Shown here: positions 16,589 through 25,627 of the stretch, one piece after another
Layout of the letters: every line of letters begins with the position of its first letter
Position numbering within the stretch: the first letter of the stretch is position 1
Assembly (NCBI GenBank): GCA_963753185.1
Contig: CAVWBO010000007.1
Coordinates: forward strand, 2,046,001-2,110,000
Direction: 5' to 3'
DNA from: SZUA-442 sp963753185
GTDB taxonomy: Bacteria > Actinomycetota > Acidimicrobiia > Spongiisociales > UBA5794
DNA length: 64,000 nucleotides
The notes under the pieces: generated by a model
Seen by the model: only the letters and a program-made list of their open reading frames with translations
Told to the model about the DNA's origin: nothing
Database searches by the model: none
Program-made: the position numbers and the translations under genes

Positions 16589-17824
16589 TCACTCCGTCGA
16601 CGATGCGATGTCGGCGACTGCCGCCTTGCGCTCCTCAGAGCGATTGGCATCTCCACGAAGCGAGAGCAGCTCGATGCGCTCCTCCATGGCGACGTCCGCG
16701 GCCGACGCGTCGCGCGCTGCCAGGCGGGCATCGACCCCCTCGGCGGCGAGGAGTTTCGCCTCCGTGACGAGCGCGTCCACCATCTCTGCCTCCGGAACCA
16801 CCCGCACGACCTCCCCCTTGATGAAGAGGTGGCCACGTCCGCGCCCCGCGGCGAGGCCGAGATCCGCTTCGCGTGCCTCCCCCGGTCCGTTGACGACGCA
16901 TCCCATGACGGCCACCTGGATCGGGAGGTTCAAGGCTCCGAGCCGTTCATTCGCCTCCTTGGCGACCGCGATCACATCGACCTCCGCCCTGCCACACGAC
17001 GGACACGCGATGAGATCGAGGCCGGTCCGCTCTCGCAGACCCAGATATTCGAGGAGTTGCTTGCCGGCCTTTGCCTCCTCGACGGGATCGGCGGTGAGGG
17101 AGAACCTGATGGTGTCTCCTATCCCCTCGTTGAGGAGCGTGGCGATTCCCGCCACGGACTTGATGAGTCCACCCGGTAGCGGCCCAGCCTCGGTGACACC
17201 GAGGTGGAGTGGGTAGTCCGTCGTGTCTGCGAGCAGCCGGTAGCTCTCCACCATGAGGGGAACGTTCGAGTGCTTGACGGAGATCTTCACGTCGTGGAAG
17301 TCGACGTCGTCGAAGTAGCGGACCTCCATCATGGCGGATTCGACGAGGGCCGCAGGCACGGGACCTCCGTACTTGTCGAGCAGGTCCTTGTCGAGGGATC
17401 CGGCGTTGACGCCGATGCGGATCGGGATCCCTGCTTCTTTCGCCGCGCTCGCAACCGCCTTGATGTGTGACTCCTTGCGGATGTTGCCTGGATTCAGCCG
17501 GAGACCCGACACGCCTGCCTCGATCGCGGCGAGTGCGAGCCTGTACTGGTAGTGGATGTCGGCGATGATGGGTACGGGCACGCGTGGCATCATCTCTGCG
17601 AGGCCCTGGGCGGCTTCCACGGTGTTGCAGGTCACCCGTACGATGTCGGCGCCTGACCCTGCCAGGGCGTAGATCTGGGCGAGTGTGCCGTCGACGTCGT
17701 GGGTCTTGGTCGTCGTCATCGACTGGACGGAGATCCGAGCCCCGCCACCGACGGCGACCTTCCCGACCATGAGCTGGCGTGTCTGGCGTCGTTCGTGCAT
17801 ACCGGAAGGGTACTTCGCACACAT
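16589..17824 (-). CDS. ispG: 4-hydroxy-3-methylbut-2-enyl diphosphate synthase (IspG/GcpE)
   Basis: About 411 residues; the penultimate enzyme of the non-mevalonate isoprenoid pathway. A TIM-barrel domain begins RRQTRQLMVGKVAVGG. The C-terminal domain carries the [4Fe-4S] ligands in LIACPSCGRAEVDV and VMGCVVNGPGEA. The start at 17824 avoids overlap with rseP; 17800 (MHERRQ) is equally possible and neither has a strong ribosome binding site. It lies in the order dxr-rseP-ispG shared with other actinobacteria. Confidence 0.95.
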   Translation of the reverse strand: MCAKYPSGMHERRQTRQLMVGKVAVGGGARISVQSMTTTKTHDVDGTLAQIYALAGSGADIVRVTCNTVEAAQGLAEMMPRVPVPIIADIHYQYRLALAAIEAGVSGLRLNPGNIRKESHIKAVASAAKEAGIPIRIGVNAGSLDKDLLDKYGGPVPAALVESAMMEVRYFDDVDFHDVKISVKHSNVPLMVESYRLLADTTDYPLHLGVTEAGPLPGGLIKSVAGIATLLNEGIGDTIRFSLTADPVEEAKAGKQLLEYLGLRERTGLDLIACPSCGRAEVDVIAVAKEANERLGALNLPIQVAVMGCVVNGPGEAREADLGLAAGRGRGHLFIKGEVVRVVPEAEMVDALVTEAKLLAAEGVDARLAARDASAADVAMEERIELLSLRGDANRSEERKAAVADIASSTE

Positions 17825-17849
17825 CGTGATGGGTCGAACCGCCGTCGGC

Positions 17850-19007
17850 TCAGAGCGGCTTGACGATGTCGAGGTAGACACCCATGAGCCCGAGGCTCAC
17901 GAGGAAGATGAACACGACCGCGGCGACGGGAACGAGCTTCTGGACGTTCGGCACCCGTCCGGTCGCCTTCTCGTAGGTAGCGACGGCGAAGTGGCCCCCG
18001 TCGAGCGGATACAGCGGCACGAAGTTGAGGATTCCGACGAAGATGTTGACGAGCGCGAGGAGCTGGAGCGTGGACTCTGCGGGTCCTGCGAGTTGCACCA
18101 ACCCGATGGGACTGATCGGCCGCACCGTTTCGAGGATCTCGTCGTTGCCACCGAACAGCGATGCCACGAGCTCGGGGAAGCCGACGACGAGCTCCCACAG
18201 GCCGCGGATGCTTGCGATGGCGGCCTCACCGAATTGGGAGAACGCCACGGGGATCATGCCGATGATGCCCTGGTCCTCGCGAACAGCCTCAGGGGTGACG
18301 CCGAAGAACCCTGCTTCCTCCACGACAGGCTCGCCTGCTGAGTCCGTGATCGGCTCGCCATTCTCGTCGAAGAGGGGTCGCTCGACGATGGCGAGCGTCG
18401 CCTGGAGCTCCAGTGCCTCGCCGTTGCGCTCGACACCGACCACGACCAGGCGACCCCCGTTGTCGCGGGCGAAGGAGGTGAAGTCGTCCCATTGGTCGAC
18501 AGGTGTGCCGTCCGTTGACACGATGGTGTCCCCGACAAGGATGCCAGATTGCTCCGCCGGCGACGGTGTCGAGGTTCCCGGCACGGTCGGCGAGACGGCG
18601 GCGATGGTCGTCGACCGGATTGCCTGTCCTTCGTCATCGAAAGCCACCGTTCCCCACACGACACCCACGATCCAGAGCAGGGCGAGGGCTACAACGAAAT
18701 GGCTGGCGATACCGGCGAGGACGACGACGGTCTTCTTCCAATACGGGGCAACGCGATAGGTCCGATCCTCCTCGGAGGGATCGATCTCCTCGAACGGGTT
18801 CATGCCGATGATGCGTACGTAGCCACCGAAGGGCACCGCTTTGATGCCGTACTCGGTCTCACCGCGAGTGGTCGACCACAGCCTGGGCCCGAATCCGAAG
18901 AACGCCTCTGTCGCCTTCATCCCGAACGCCTTGGCTGCAACGAAGTGGCCACCCTCATGGATGACGATCATGAGGATGACGCCGATGATCATGATGAGAG
19001 CACCCAT
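17850..19007 (-). CDS. rseP: Site-2 intramembrane zinc metalloprotease (RseP/Rip1 family)
   Basis: A 385-residue membrane protease. The zinc motif HEGGH is at about residues 17-21 in the first transmembrane helix; a PDZ domain spans about 125-215 (GILVGDTIVSTDGTPVDQW); the third zinc ligand is in NFVPLYPLDGGHF; at least four membrane helices are evident. Members cut anti-sigma factors and other membrane proteins after a first extracytoplasmic cut. GAGGAGG precedes the ATG. It lies between dxr and ispG, as in mycobacteria. Confidence 0.95.
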   Translation of the reverse strand: MGALIMIIGVILMIVIHEGGHFVAAKAFGMKATEAFFGFGPRLWSTTRGETEYGIKAVPFGGYVRIIGMNPFEEIDPSEEDRTYRVAPYWKKTVVVLAGIASHFVVALALLWIVGVVWGTVAFDDEGQAIRSTTIAAVSPTVPGTSTPSPAEQSGILVGDTIVSTDGTPVDQWDDFTSFARDNGGRLVVVGVERNGEALELQATLAIVERPLFDENGEPITDSAGEPVVEEAGFFGVTPEAVREDQGIIGMIPVAFSQFGEAAIASIRGLWELVVGFPELVASLFGGNDEILETVRPISPIGLVQLAGPAESTLQLLALVNIFVGILNFVPLYPLDGGHFAVATYEKATGRVPNVQKLVPVAAVVFIFLVSLGLMGVYLDIVKPL

Positions 19008-19058
19008 CGCGCCTCCTCGGTGCCGGGAGCGGTAACGGTACTCCTCGAACCCACCAAC

Positions 19059-20216
19059 TCAGCGCCGCAGCGAACCAACCACCTGGCGCGCCATGGCCCG
19101 TGCATCCGCATCTACCTGTTGGACGTCGGCGATCGTCGTTGGGATGAAGACGTCATGTCGCGCGAGTACGTCCTCGACGATCCTTGCGATCTCGGTGAAC
19201 GAGATCTCCCCCGACAGGAAGGCGGCAACGGCCACCTCATCCGCTGCGTTCAGCGCCGCGGGTGCGGTCCCGCCAGCACGACCGGCGGCGTAACCGAGAT
19301 CGAGGCACGGGAACGAATCCCTGTCGGGTTCCTCGAAGGTGAGGGTCGAGCCGACGAGTGAGAACGGTTCGGTGCGGACCGGCACCCTGGAGGGACCGGT
19401 GATGGCGTATTGGATCGGCTTCCTCATGTCAGGGAACCCGACCTCGGCCTTCACAACCCCGTCCGTGAACTCGACGAAGGAATGGACCACGCTCTGGGGA
19501 TGAACCACGACATCGATCGCGTCGTAGGAAATGCCGAACAGGTGATGCGCCTCGATCACCTCGAACGCCTTGTTCATCAGGGTCGCCGAGTCCACGCTGA
19601 TTCGCCTGCCCATGTCCCACGTCGGGTGTGCGAGGGCCTCCTCCACCGTGACGTGATGCAACGAAGCGGGGGATCGTCCGCGGAAGGGACCACCGGACGC
19701 GGTGAGGACCAGCCGCCGAACCGACCCTGCAGGCTCACCGACGAGGCACTGCCACACGGCGGAGTGCTCTGAGTCGATCGGAATGACCTCTCCTCCTCCC
19801 GCCTCGAGCGCGGCTCGCATCAGGGGGCCACCGATGACCATGCTCTCCTTGTTCGCCAGCGCAAGGCGGTTCCCGGCGTGGAGCGCTGCAAGCGAAGGTG
19901 CGAGCCCTGCTGCGCCGACGATGCCGTTCACGACGATGGCGCCCTGCGTCGACGCGGCTTGCGAGACCGCTCCTTCCCCGACCATGAGGCGAGCACCGAG
20001 CAGCGATTCGAGGCGAGGTAGCTCGTCCCCGGCATCGACCACGCACACGGTCGCATCGGGGTGTTCGAGCGCGAGATCGAACAGCGCGTTCGAAGCCCTG
20101 GCCGCAGCGATCACGGCGACGGGTGCACCGATGCGCCGTGCGACATCGAGCGTCTGGCGACCGATCGACCCGGTGGCACCGAGGACGACGAGTGGTCTCA
20201 GAGGATGCCAGCCCAC
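19059..20216 (-). CDS. dxr: 1-deoxy-D-xylulose 5-phosphate reductoisomerase
   Basis: About 385 residues; the committed step of the non-mevalonate pathway, NADPH-dependent. The Rossmann motif VVLGATGSIGRQTLD is at the start; NKESMVIGG, PIDSEHSAVWQCL and SGGPFRGRS are metal and substrate regions; MNKAFEVIEAHHLF is also conserved. The GTG at 20216 is the likely start and overlaps the cdsA end by about 19 bases. ispG lies two genes downstream. Confidence 0.95.
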   Translation of the reverse strand: MGWHPLRPLVVLGATGSIGRQTLDVARRIGAPVAVIAAARASNALFDLALEHPDATVCVVDAGDELPRLESLLGARLMVGEGAVSQAASTQGAIVVNGIVGAAGLAPSLAALHAGNRLALANKESMVIGGPLMRAALEAGGGEVIPIDSEHSAVWQCLVGEPAGSVRRLVLTASGGPFRGRSPASLHHVTVEEALAHPTWDMGRRISVDSATLMNKAFEVIEAHHLFGISYDAIDVVVHPQSVVHSFVEFTDGVVKAEVGFPDMRKPIQYAITGPSRVPVRTEPFSLVGSTLTFEEPDRDSFPCLDLGYAAGRAGGTAPAALNAADEVAVAAFLSGEISFTEIARIVEDVLARHDVFIPTTIADVQQVDADARAMARQVVGSLRR

Positions 20217-21899
20217 ACGAAGATGCCCCAAGCAGCGGGAATGACGAATAGCAGGCCGTCGATGCGGTCAAGGAACCCACCGTGCCCTGGCAGGATCGAG
20301 CCCATGTCCTTGATCGCGAGGGCACGCTTCGCTGCCGACATCGCGAGGTCCCCGAGGGGCACGAGGAGTGCCACAGCGGCTCCGACCGCCAATCCCGACG
20401 TCAGCTCGAACGGTGGGAAGAAGTGCAGCAGCGAACCGATGGCAAGGGCGACGATCACGCCTCCGACGAGGCCCTCGACCGTCTTGTTCGGTGAGACCCA
20501 CGGCGAGAGCTTGTGCCGCCCGAGGGTGCGTCCCACGAAGTACTGCGCGATGTCCATCATCGCCACCGCGAAGACCACTCCGACGATGAGGATCCGATAG
20601 TCCTCGGACACCGCGATCATCATCGAGTAGGTGCCGAGCCCCACCCAGGTCATCACGGTGATCGTGAGCGCGAGGTTCTCCATCGGGTCCAGCTTCCCCG
20701 GAACCACCGCGTAGAAGAGCAGGAGGAGCGTTGCAACGGCCGCGAACGCCATGGGTATCGCAATGGCGCCCCAGACGTAGGCGCCGACGCTGGCGGCGAG
20801 GATGCCTACGAACCCGAACAGGGCGATGGGCTGGCGACCCGTCCGACGAAGCGCGGTGTAGAACTCGCCCGCACCGATGATGAAGACGACCGTCGCGAGG
20901 GTGATGAGAGCCGGGCCGCCACACGAGGGATGCTGCGAGCGCTCCGATCAACACGATCGCCGTGATGATCCTCGCAACGAGGTCACCGCTCGCGCGAGCT
21001 CGCACCCTCCCGTGACCCTCCGCCTCGACCACGTCCTCGAAGCCGACGACCGTCGCCTCGAGACCGGGTATCGGTGCAGCAAGTGCAACCCTCTCAGTCG
21101 CCTCCGCGTCGGCTTCGGCTATAGCGGCGGCGAGACCCGCATGCTCGCGGGTCGAGGTCTGGGGATAATCCTCCTTGAGGGGATCCACATCCTCGGGTGA
21201 TTCGCCCCCCTCCAGGAGGTCGAACTCCTCGAACATTGCGGCGAGGTCTGCCGAGACCCCGGAAGGTTGCTGATTGTCGATGTCCTCGTCGGATGCCTCG
21301 CCGAAACCGTCCTCGGTGGCCACGCCGGGATCCGACGCGTCGCCGACGATGGGGAGGTCGCCCGTATCGACGTCCACCTCGTCCCCGAGCACCGGCAACT
21401 CGTCGGTGTCGTCAGCATCGGCTTCGCTGTCGACGATGCCCGCGTCGCTGGCAGTGACCTCCGCGGCAGCGATGATGGGGATCTCGTCCGTGTCTGCTCG
21501 CCCACCGCCATCGAAGTCGGCAAGCTCCACGGAGGTTGCGGGTTCGAATCCCGATCGCTCGGGAGGTGAGACGGGGATTTCCTCCGTCTCGTCACCATCG
21601 CCGAAGGCGACGTACCCAGCATCGGATGGTCGACCCACCGATTCAGCCTCTTCATCAGCAGCGCTGGGGTCATGGCCTTCGTCGGCGGCACGAGGATCGC
21701 TGTCCTCATCGGCGACAGCCGAGTCGCCATCATCGACCGAAGAACCGGTGAACGCGACCCACTCGGAGATCTCGGCTTCGGCCCCGTCCTCGTCCTCGTC
21801 CGCCAGGGCGGCGTACGGATCGGTGTCGGGCCCCGGCTCCTCGTCGAGCCAGTCGTCGAATCCTCCGCCGGACTCGTTGGGTCGTTCGTCGTCAACCAT
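20198..21899 (-). CDS. cdsA: Phosphatidate cytidylyltransferase with long acidic N-terminus (one apparent frameshift)
   Basis: CDP-diacylglycerol synthase, read as one gene with one extra base in the CCC at 20913-20915. Before it, the frame gives about 305 acidic residues and the first membrane helix (IITAIVLIGALAAS). After it, the next frame gives the other helices and the signature GRHKLSPWVSPNKTVEG and ILPGHGGFLDRIDG. Removing one C yields VWRPALITL and 566 codons. The acidic region carries four motifs of form T-[DEG]-[ED]-[IL]-P-[VI] near residues 105, 137, 165 and 179, and WVAF/YVAF near 47 and 96. The core is essential in bacteria, so a sequence error is the likeliest cause. Confidence 0.85.
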
Positions 21900-21975
21900 G
21901 TTCTCTGCACGCTACCCGAAGCCGACTCCTGACACCCACATCCGACCCACGGTGCCGGAGTCTGGAGGAGCCGGA

Positions 21976-22521
21976 TCACACCTCGAGAAGCTCCTCCTCT
22001 TTGCGGGCAAGCGCTTCGTCGATCGACGCTATGTGCGTGTTCGTGAGGTCCTGGAGGTCCTTCTCGGCACGGTGGATGTCGTCCTCTGACACGTCCTCCG
22101 CCTCGATCGCGTCCTTCGCATGCCGACGAACGTTGCGAATGGCGACGCGACCGTCCTCGGCGAGCCGATGGACCACCTTGATGAGATCCCTGCGTCGTTC
22201 CTCCGTGAGGGTGGGGAACGCCAGCCGAATGACGTTGCCGTCGTTCGACGGATTCAACCCGAGGTCTGCAGCCTGGATGGATCGTTCGATCGCCGGTATC
22301 GCCGACTTGTCATATGGCTGCACGACGAGCATGCGCGCCTCGGGTACGGAGAAGTTGGCGAGCTGCTGAAGCGGTGTCTGGGTTCCGTAGTAATCGACGG
22401 TGATACGGCTGAGGAGGCCGGGATTCGCCCTGCCCGTGCGGACCGTGCCGAATTCCGAGATGGTGTGCGTGACTGCCTGATCCATCTTGGCCCTTGCGTC
22501 GTCGAGTTGTTCACCGATCAC
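21976..22521 (-). CDS. frr: Ribosome recycling factor
   Basis: A 181-residue RRF: three-helix bundle with RTGRANPGLLSRITVDYYGTQ near residue 30, VQPYDKSAIPAIERSIQ, and LTEERRRDLIKVVHRLAEDG. With EF-G it splits post-termination ribosomes. The GTG at 22521 overlaps the pyrH stop by 4 bases (GTGA); longer in-frame extensions lack RRF similarity. Confidence 0.97.
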   Translation of the reverse strand: MIGEQLDDARAKMDQAVTHTISEFGTVRTGRANPGLLSRITVDYYGTQTPLQQLANFSVPEARMLVVQPYDKSAIPAIERSIQAADLGLNPSNDGNVIRLAFPTLTEERRRDLIKVVHRLAEDGRVAIRNVRRHAKDAIEAEDVSEDDIHRAEKDLQDLTNTHIASIDEALARKEEELLEV

Positions 22522-23240
22522 GGGTTCCTCCCGGCGTCGACCAGCGTCCCGACCGGTTCCCCACGAAGCGCCCTGGCGATGTTGCCGGGAACGGTCATGT
22601 TGAAGACCCGGATCGGGAGGTCGTTCTCCATGCACATCGTAATCGCCGTCGTATCCATCACACCGAGCTGCTCGGCGATCGCGTGCATGTAGTCCAGTTC
22701 CGATAGCAGCTCCGCCTCTGGATCCGTCCGCGGATCCGAGGTGTAGATACCTTCGACCTTCGTCGCCTTCAACACGGCATCTGCGCCGATCTCTGCGGCG
22801 CGGAGGGCAGCCGTCGTGTCCGTCGTGAAGAAGGGATTCCCCGTACCCGCGGCGAAGATGACGACTCGTCCCTTCTCGAGGTGGCGGATCGCCCTCAGGC
22901 GGATGTACGGCTCGGCGACTTCCTGGATCGTGAGGGCGGTCTGGACGCGGCATTCGGCTCCGGCGCGCTCGAGCCCATCGCGCAGGGCGAGCGCGTTGAT
23001 GACCGTTGCGAGCATCCCCATGTAGTCGGCATTGGCCCGATCCATGCCCGCCGCAGCATCGCTGAGGCCCCTGAAGATGTTGCCACCTCCTACGACGACG
23101 GCAATCTCGTACCCCTCCCCAGATACCTCGGCGATTTCACCTGCCGTGCGATCGATGGTGAGCGGATCGATGCCGTATCCGAGGTCGGCATTTGCGAACG
23201 CCTCACCCGATAGTTTGAGGACGACTCGCCGGTTCGCCAT
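22518..23240 (-). CDS. pyrH: UMP kinase
   Basis: A 240-residue bacterial hexameric UMP kinase of the amino-acid-kinase fold: RVVLKLSGEAF at the start, VVVGGGNIFRG, and FAAGTGNPFFTTDTTAALRAAE in the nucleotide region. It makes UDP from UMP. The ATG at 23240 is 4 bases after the tsf stop. It sits in the rpsB-tsf-pyrH-frr-cdsA cluster. Confidence 0.97.
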   Translation of the reverse strand: MANRRVVLKLSGEAFANADLGYGIDPLTIDRTAGEIAEVSGEGYEIAVVVGGGNIFRGLSDAAAGMDRANADYMGMLATVINALALRDGLERAGAECRVQTALTIQEVAEPYIRLRAIRHLEKGRVVIFAAGTGNPFFTTDTTAALRAAEIGADAVLKATKVEGIYTSDPRTDPEAELLSELDYMHAIAEQLGVMDTTAITMCMENDLPIRVFNMTVPGNIARALRGEPVGTLVDAGRNP

Positions 23241-23244
23241 TCGC

Positions 23245-23868
23245 TCAGCTCTCCCCGATCTCGACCCTGGCCATGGAGGCCACGGAGATGTTCTCCCCCA
23301 TCTTGACGGCAAGCTGCTTGACGAGCTCACCGACGGTTCCTTCGAAGCGGTCCGTGCGAACGAACACCTGATCCTCGAGGACATTGTCGCGGTAGAACGT
23401 ACCGATCCTACCTTCGACGATCTTGTCGATGATCTCCGCAGGCTTGCCCTCGTTCCGCGCCTGGGCCGCGATCAGCTCCTTCTCCTTCGAAAGGACATCC
23501 TCGGGGACGTCCTCACGACGGATCCACGTTGGGCGCGCGGCCGCAGCGTGCATCGCGATGTCGTTCGCCGTGGCGACGAACTCCTCGCTCTTTGCCACGA
23601 AGTCTGTCTCGGACGCAAGGCCGATGAGCACCCCGATCACCGGTCGACCGGCCTGGTTGTGCAGATACGCCCCGACGGCACCTTCCCCTTGCTCGCGCTC
23701 GGACCGTTTCGCAACGGCGGCGAGACCCTTCTCGCGCAGGTAGTCCTTCGCCTTGTCCATGTCACCGTCGGTTTCGGTGAGCGCCCTCTTTGCATCCATC
23801 ATGCCCGCACCTGTCGCGTGCCTGAGTGCTTGAATGTCCTGTACGGTGAAGTCGGCCACGACGGTCAC
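23245..23868 (-). CDS. tsf: Elongation factor Ts
   Basis: A 207-residue EF-Ts, the short form. The N-terminal UBA-like domain has LRHATGAGMMDAKRALTETDGD, followed by GAVGAYLHNQ and the EF-Tu contact region SETDFVAKSEEF. The shorter C-terminal part compared with E. coli (about 280) is common in many bacteria. The GTG start overlaps the rpsB stop by 4 bases. Confidence 0.96.
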   Translation of the reverse strand: MTVVADFTVQDIQALRHATGAGMMDAKRALTETDGDMDKAKDYLREKGLAAVAKRSEREQGEGAVGAYLHNQAGRPVIGVLIGLASETDFVAKSEEFVATANDIAMHAAAARPTWIRREDVPEDVLSKEKELIAAQARNEGKPAEIIDKIVEGRIGTFYRDNVLEDQVFVRTDRFEGTVGELVKQLAVKMGENISVASMARVEIGES

Positions 23869-24620
23869 TCCTCATCCAGTCGGTCCGCATCCTGCGGTTC
23901 GGCGTCAGGATCCTTTGCGTCCTTGCGTTTGGCCTGTGCGATCTCTTTGCCTGCGATACAGCCGTCGGCGATGACGCCTGCGATGAGCTGCGCGGCTCGG
24001 ATGGCGTCGTCGTTTCCGGGGATGACGAAGTCGACGAGGTCGGGGTCGCAGTTCGTGTCGACGAGCGCGATCACGGGGATGGCGAGCCTGTTCGCCTCGC
24101 CGACCGCGATGTGTTCGGCGTTGATGTCGATGATGAACACGACATCAGGGGCACGGCGCAGGTCGCGTACGCCTCCGAGGACCGCGACGAGCTTCTCCGC
24201 CTCCCGGCGAAGCCTCAGGCGTTCCTTCTTCGGCAACGAGTTCATCTCGCCGCTCGTTTCCATCTGCTCGAGTTCGAGCATGTAGAGGATCCGCTTGTGG
24301 ATCGTCTGGAAGTTCGTGAGCATGCCACCGAGCCAGCGGTGATTCACATAGGGCATGCCGGCGCGCGTAGCGGCCTCCTGGACGGCGGCCTGGGCCTGCT
24401 TCTTCGTGCCCACGAACAGGACCGTCCCGCCGCCTGCGACGGTGTCACGGGCGATCGCGTAGGACTCCTCTGCAGCCTCGAGAGTCTGGCGAAGGTCGAG
24501 GATGTGGATCCCGTTGCGCTCCGAGAAAATGAACGGTCGCATCTTGGGGTTCCACCTGGCGGTCTGGTGACCGAAGTGGACGCCGGCTTCGAGTAGCTGG
24601 CGCATGGCGACAACAGCCAT
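23865..24620 (-). CDS. rpsB: 30S ribosomal protein S2
   Basis: About 251 residues: MRQLLEAGVHFGHQTARWNPKM, VGTKKQAQAAVQEAA, YVNHRWLGGMLTNFQTI and VIPGNDDAIRA are all S2 hallmarks. The tail is charged. The ATG at 24620 has AAGGAGAAG upstream. It heads the rpsB-tsf-pyrH-frr-cdsA operon and is preceded by a leader of about 230 bases. Confidence 0.97.
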   Translation of the reverse strand: MAVVAMRQLLEAGVHFGHQTARWNPKMRPFIFSERNGIHILDLRQTLEAAEESYAIARDTVAGGGTVLFVGTKKQAQAAVQEAATRAGMPYVNHRWLGGMLTNFQTIHKRILYMLELEQMETSGEMNSLPKKERLRLRREAEKLVAVLGGVRDLRRAPDVVFIIDINAEHIAVGEANRLAIPVIALVDTNCDPDLVDFVIPGNDDAIRAAQLIAGVIADGCIAGKEIAQAKRKDAKDPDAEPQDADRLDEE

Positions 24621-24675
24621 GGTGTCTTCTCCTTGTTCGGGTTGGTACTTCCGCCCGATCCTTCGAGCCCCCAAA

Positions 24676-24691
24676 CGTCCCCTCGGGGACG
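24676..24691 (-). promoter_or_regulatory. Leader hairpin upstream of rpsB
   Basis: CGTCCCC and GGGGACG form a tight hairpin in the rpsB leader, 55-70 bases before the start. A weak -10-like TACACT lies further upstream at 24733-24738, with no convincing -35. S2 genes are often autoregulated through leader structures; whether this hairpin takes part is not shown. Confidence 0.35.
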
Positions 24692-24784
24692 CACCACGCG
24701 GGGATTGCGATGGGCGTGTGTGATTGGGATGCAGTGTAGGTGGGCGAGGCGCACAGTACGCATCCGTCGTTGCCCGGCTCTTCG

Positions 24785-24861
24785 CGGGCCGCAGCGTCCA
24801 TTCCGCGATCATCGGTGGGGAGGCCTTCTCGGGCCGCAGCGTTCAGTCCGAGATCATCGAT
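24785..24861 (-). repeat. Two-copy 45-bp direct repeat between whiG and rpsB
   Basis: CGGGCCGCAGCGT at 24785 recurs at 24830, in 32-base copies (24785-24816, 24830-24861) that differ at a handful of positions. The right copy covers the whiG stop codon. The copies lie downstream of whiG and upstream of the putative rpsB promoter. Confidence 0.8.
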
Positions 24862-25627
24862 AGGCCGGTTCGATGAACCTGTTGCGCAGGCTCATCACGG
24901 CCTTCGTGTGGATCTGGCAGATCCTCGACTCCGTCACGTTGAGGACACCGCCGATCTCGGCAAGGGTCAGCCCCTCGTAGTAGTACAGGGTGAGCACGAG
25001 CCGCTCCCTGTCGGGAAGGCGGTTGATGGAATCGGCGAGCATGTACCGCGTCTCTTCCTTCTCGAAGCTTCCCAGCGGATCGACGGCCTTTGGGTCGGCG
25101 ATCATCTCCGAGATCGCACCGGACTCCCGTTCGGATGGATTGAGGAGCTCGTCAAGGGCGACGAAGCCGAGATTCGCGATCTCCCCGAGGTGATCGCGGA
25201 GCGTGTCGAGCGGGACGTCCATCGACTCTGCGATCTCCTCCTCTGTCGGGGTTCGGAGCAGGCGATGCTCGAGCTCGGCCATCGTGCGTTGGATCTCCCT
25301 CGCACGTGAACGGACCGATCGCGGCACCCAGTCCAGGGCTCGCAGCTCGTCGAGGATCGCACCTTTGATGCGGTTGACGGCGTACGTCTCGAACTTGAAC
25401 CCTCGCTCCGGCTCGAACTTGTCGACCGCGTCGATGAGTCCGAACGTTCCGAACGACACGAGGTCCGACTGATCGACGTTCTTCGGGAGACCGGAACCGA
25501 CGCGCCCTGCGACGAACTTCACCAACGGTGAGTAGTGCAGGATCAGGCCCTCGCGGGCGCGCTCGTCACCCGTCGACTTGTACGCCTCCCAGAGGGAGTC
25601 GAGATCCAGCTGACCACGGTCAGGCAC
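24854..25627 (-). CDS. whiG: RNA polymerase sigma factor, WhiG/FliA (sigma-28) family
   Basis: A 257-residue sigma factor with regions 2 (YSPLVKFVAGRVGSGLP, FGTFGLIDAVDKFEPERGFKFETYAVNRIKGAI), 3 and 4 (LTLYYYEGLTLAEIGGVLNVTESRICQIHTKAV). This matches WhiG/FliA, which direct sporulation in streptomycetes or motility elsewhere. No flagellar or anti-sigma gene is in the window. Its place beside rpsB and dprA is conserved in actinobacteria and favours the WhiG branch. It overlaps xerC by 8 bases. Confidence 0.92.
   Translation of the reverse strand: MPDRGQLDLDSLWEAYKSTGDERAREGLILHYSPLVKFVAGRVGSGLPKNVDQSDLVSFGTFGLIDAVDKFEPERGFKFETYAVNRIKGAILDELRALDWVPRSVRSRAREIQRTMAELEHRLLRTPTEEEIAESMDVPLDTLRDHLGEIANLGFVALDELLNPSERESGAISEMIADPKAVDPLGSFEKEETRYMLADSINRLPDRERLVLTLYYYEGLTLAEIGGVLNVTESRICQIHTKAVMSLRNRFIEPAYR

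Noticed and set aside
24733..24738. TACACT as the rpsB promoter -10
   Set aside because: No acceptable -35 at the right spacing was found; kept only as a note in the leader entry.
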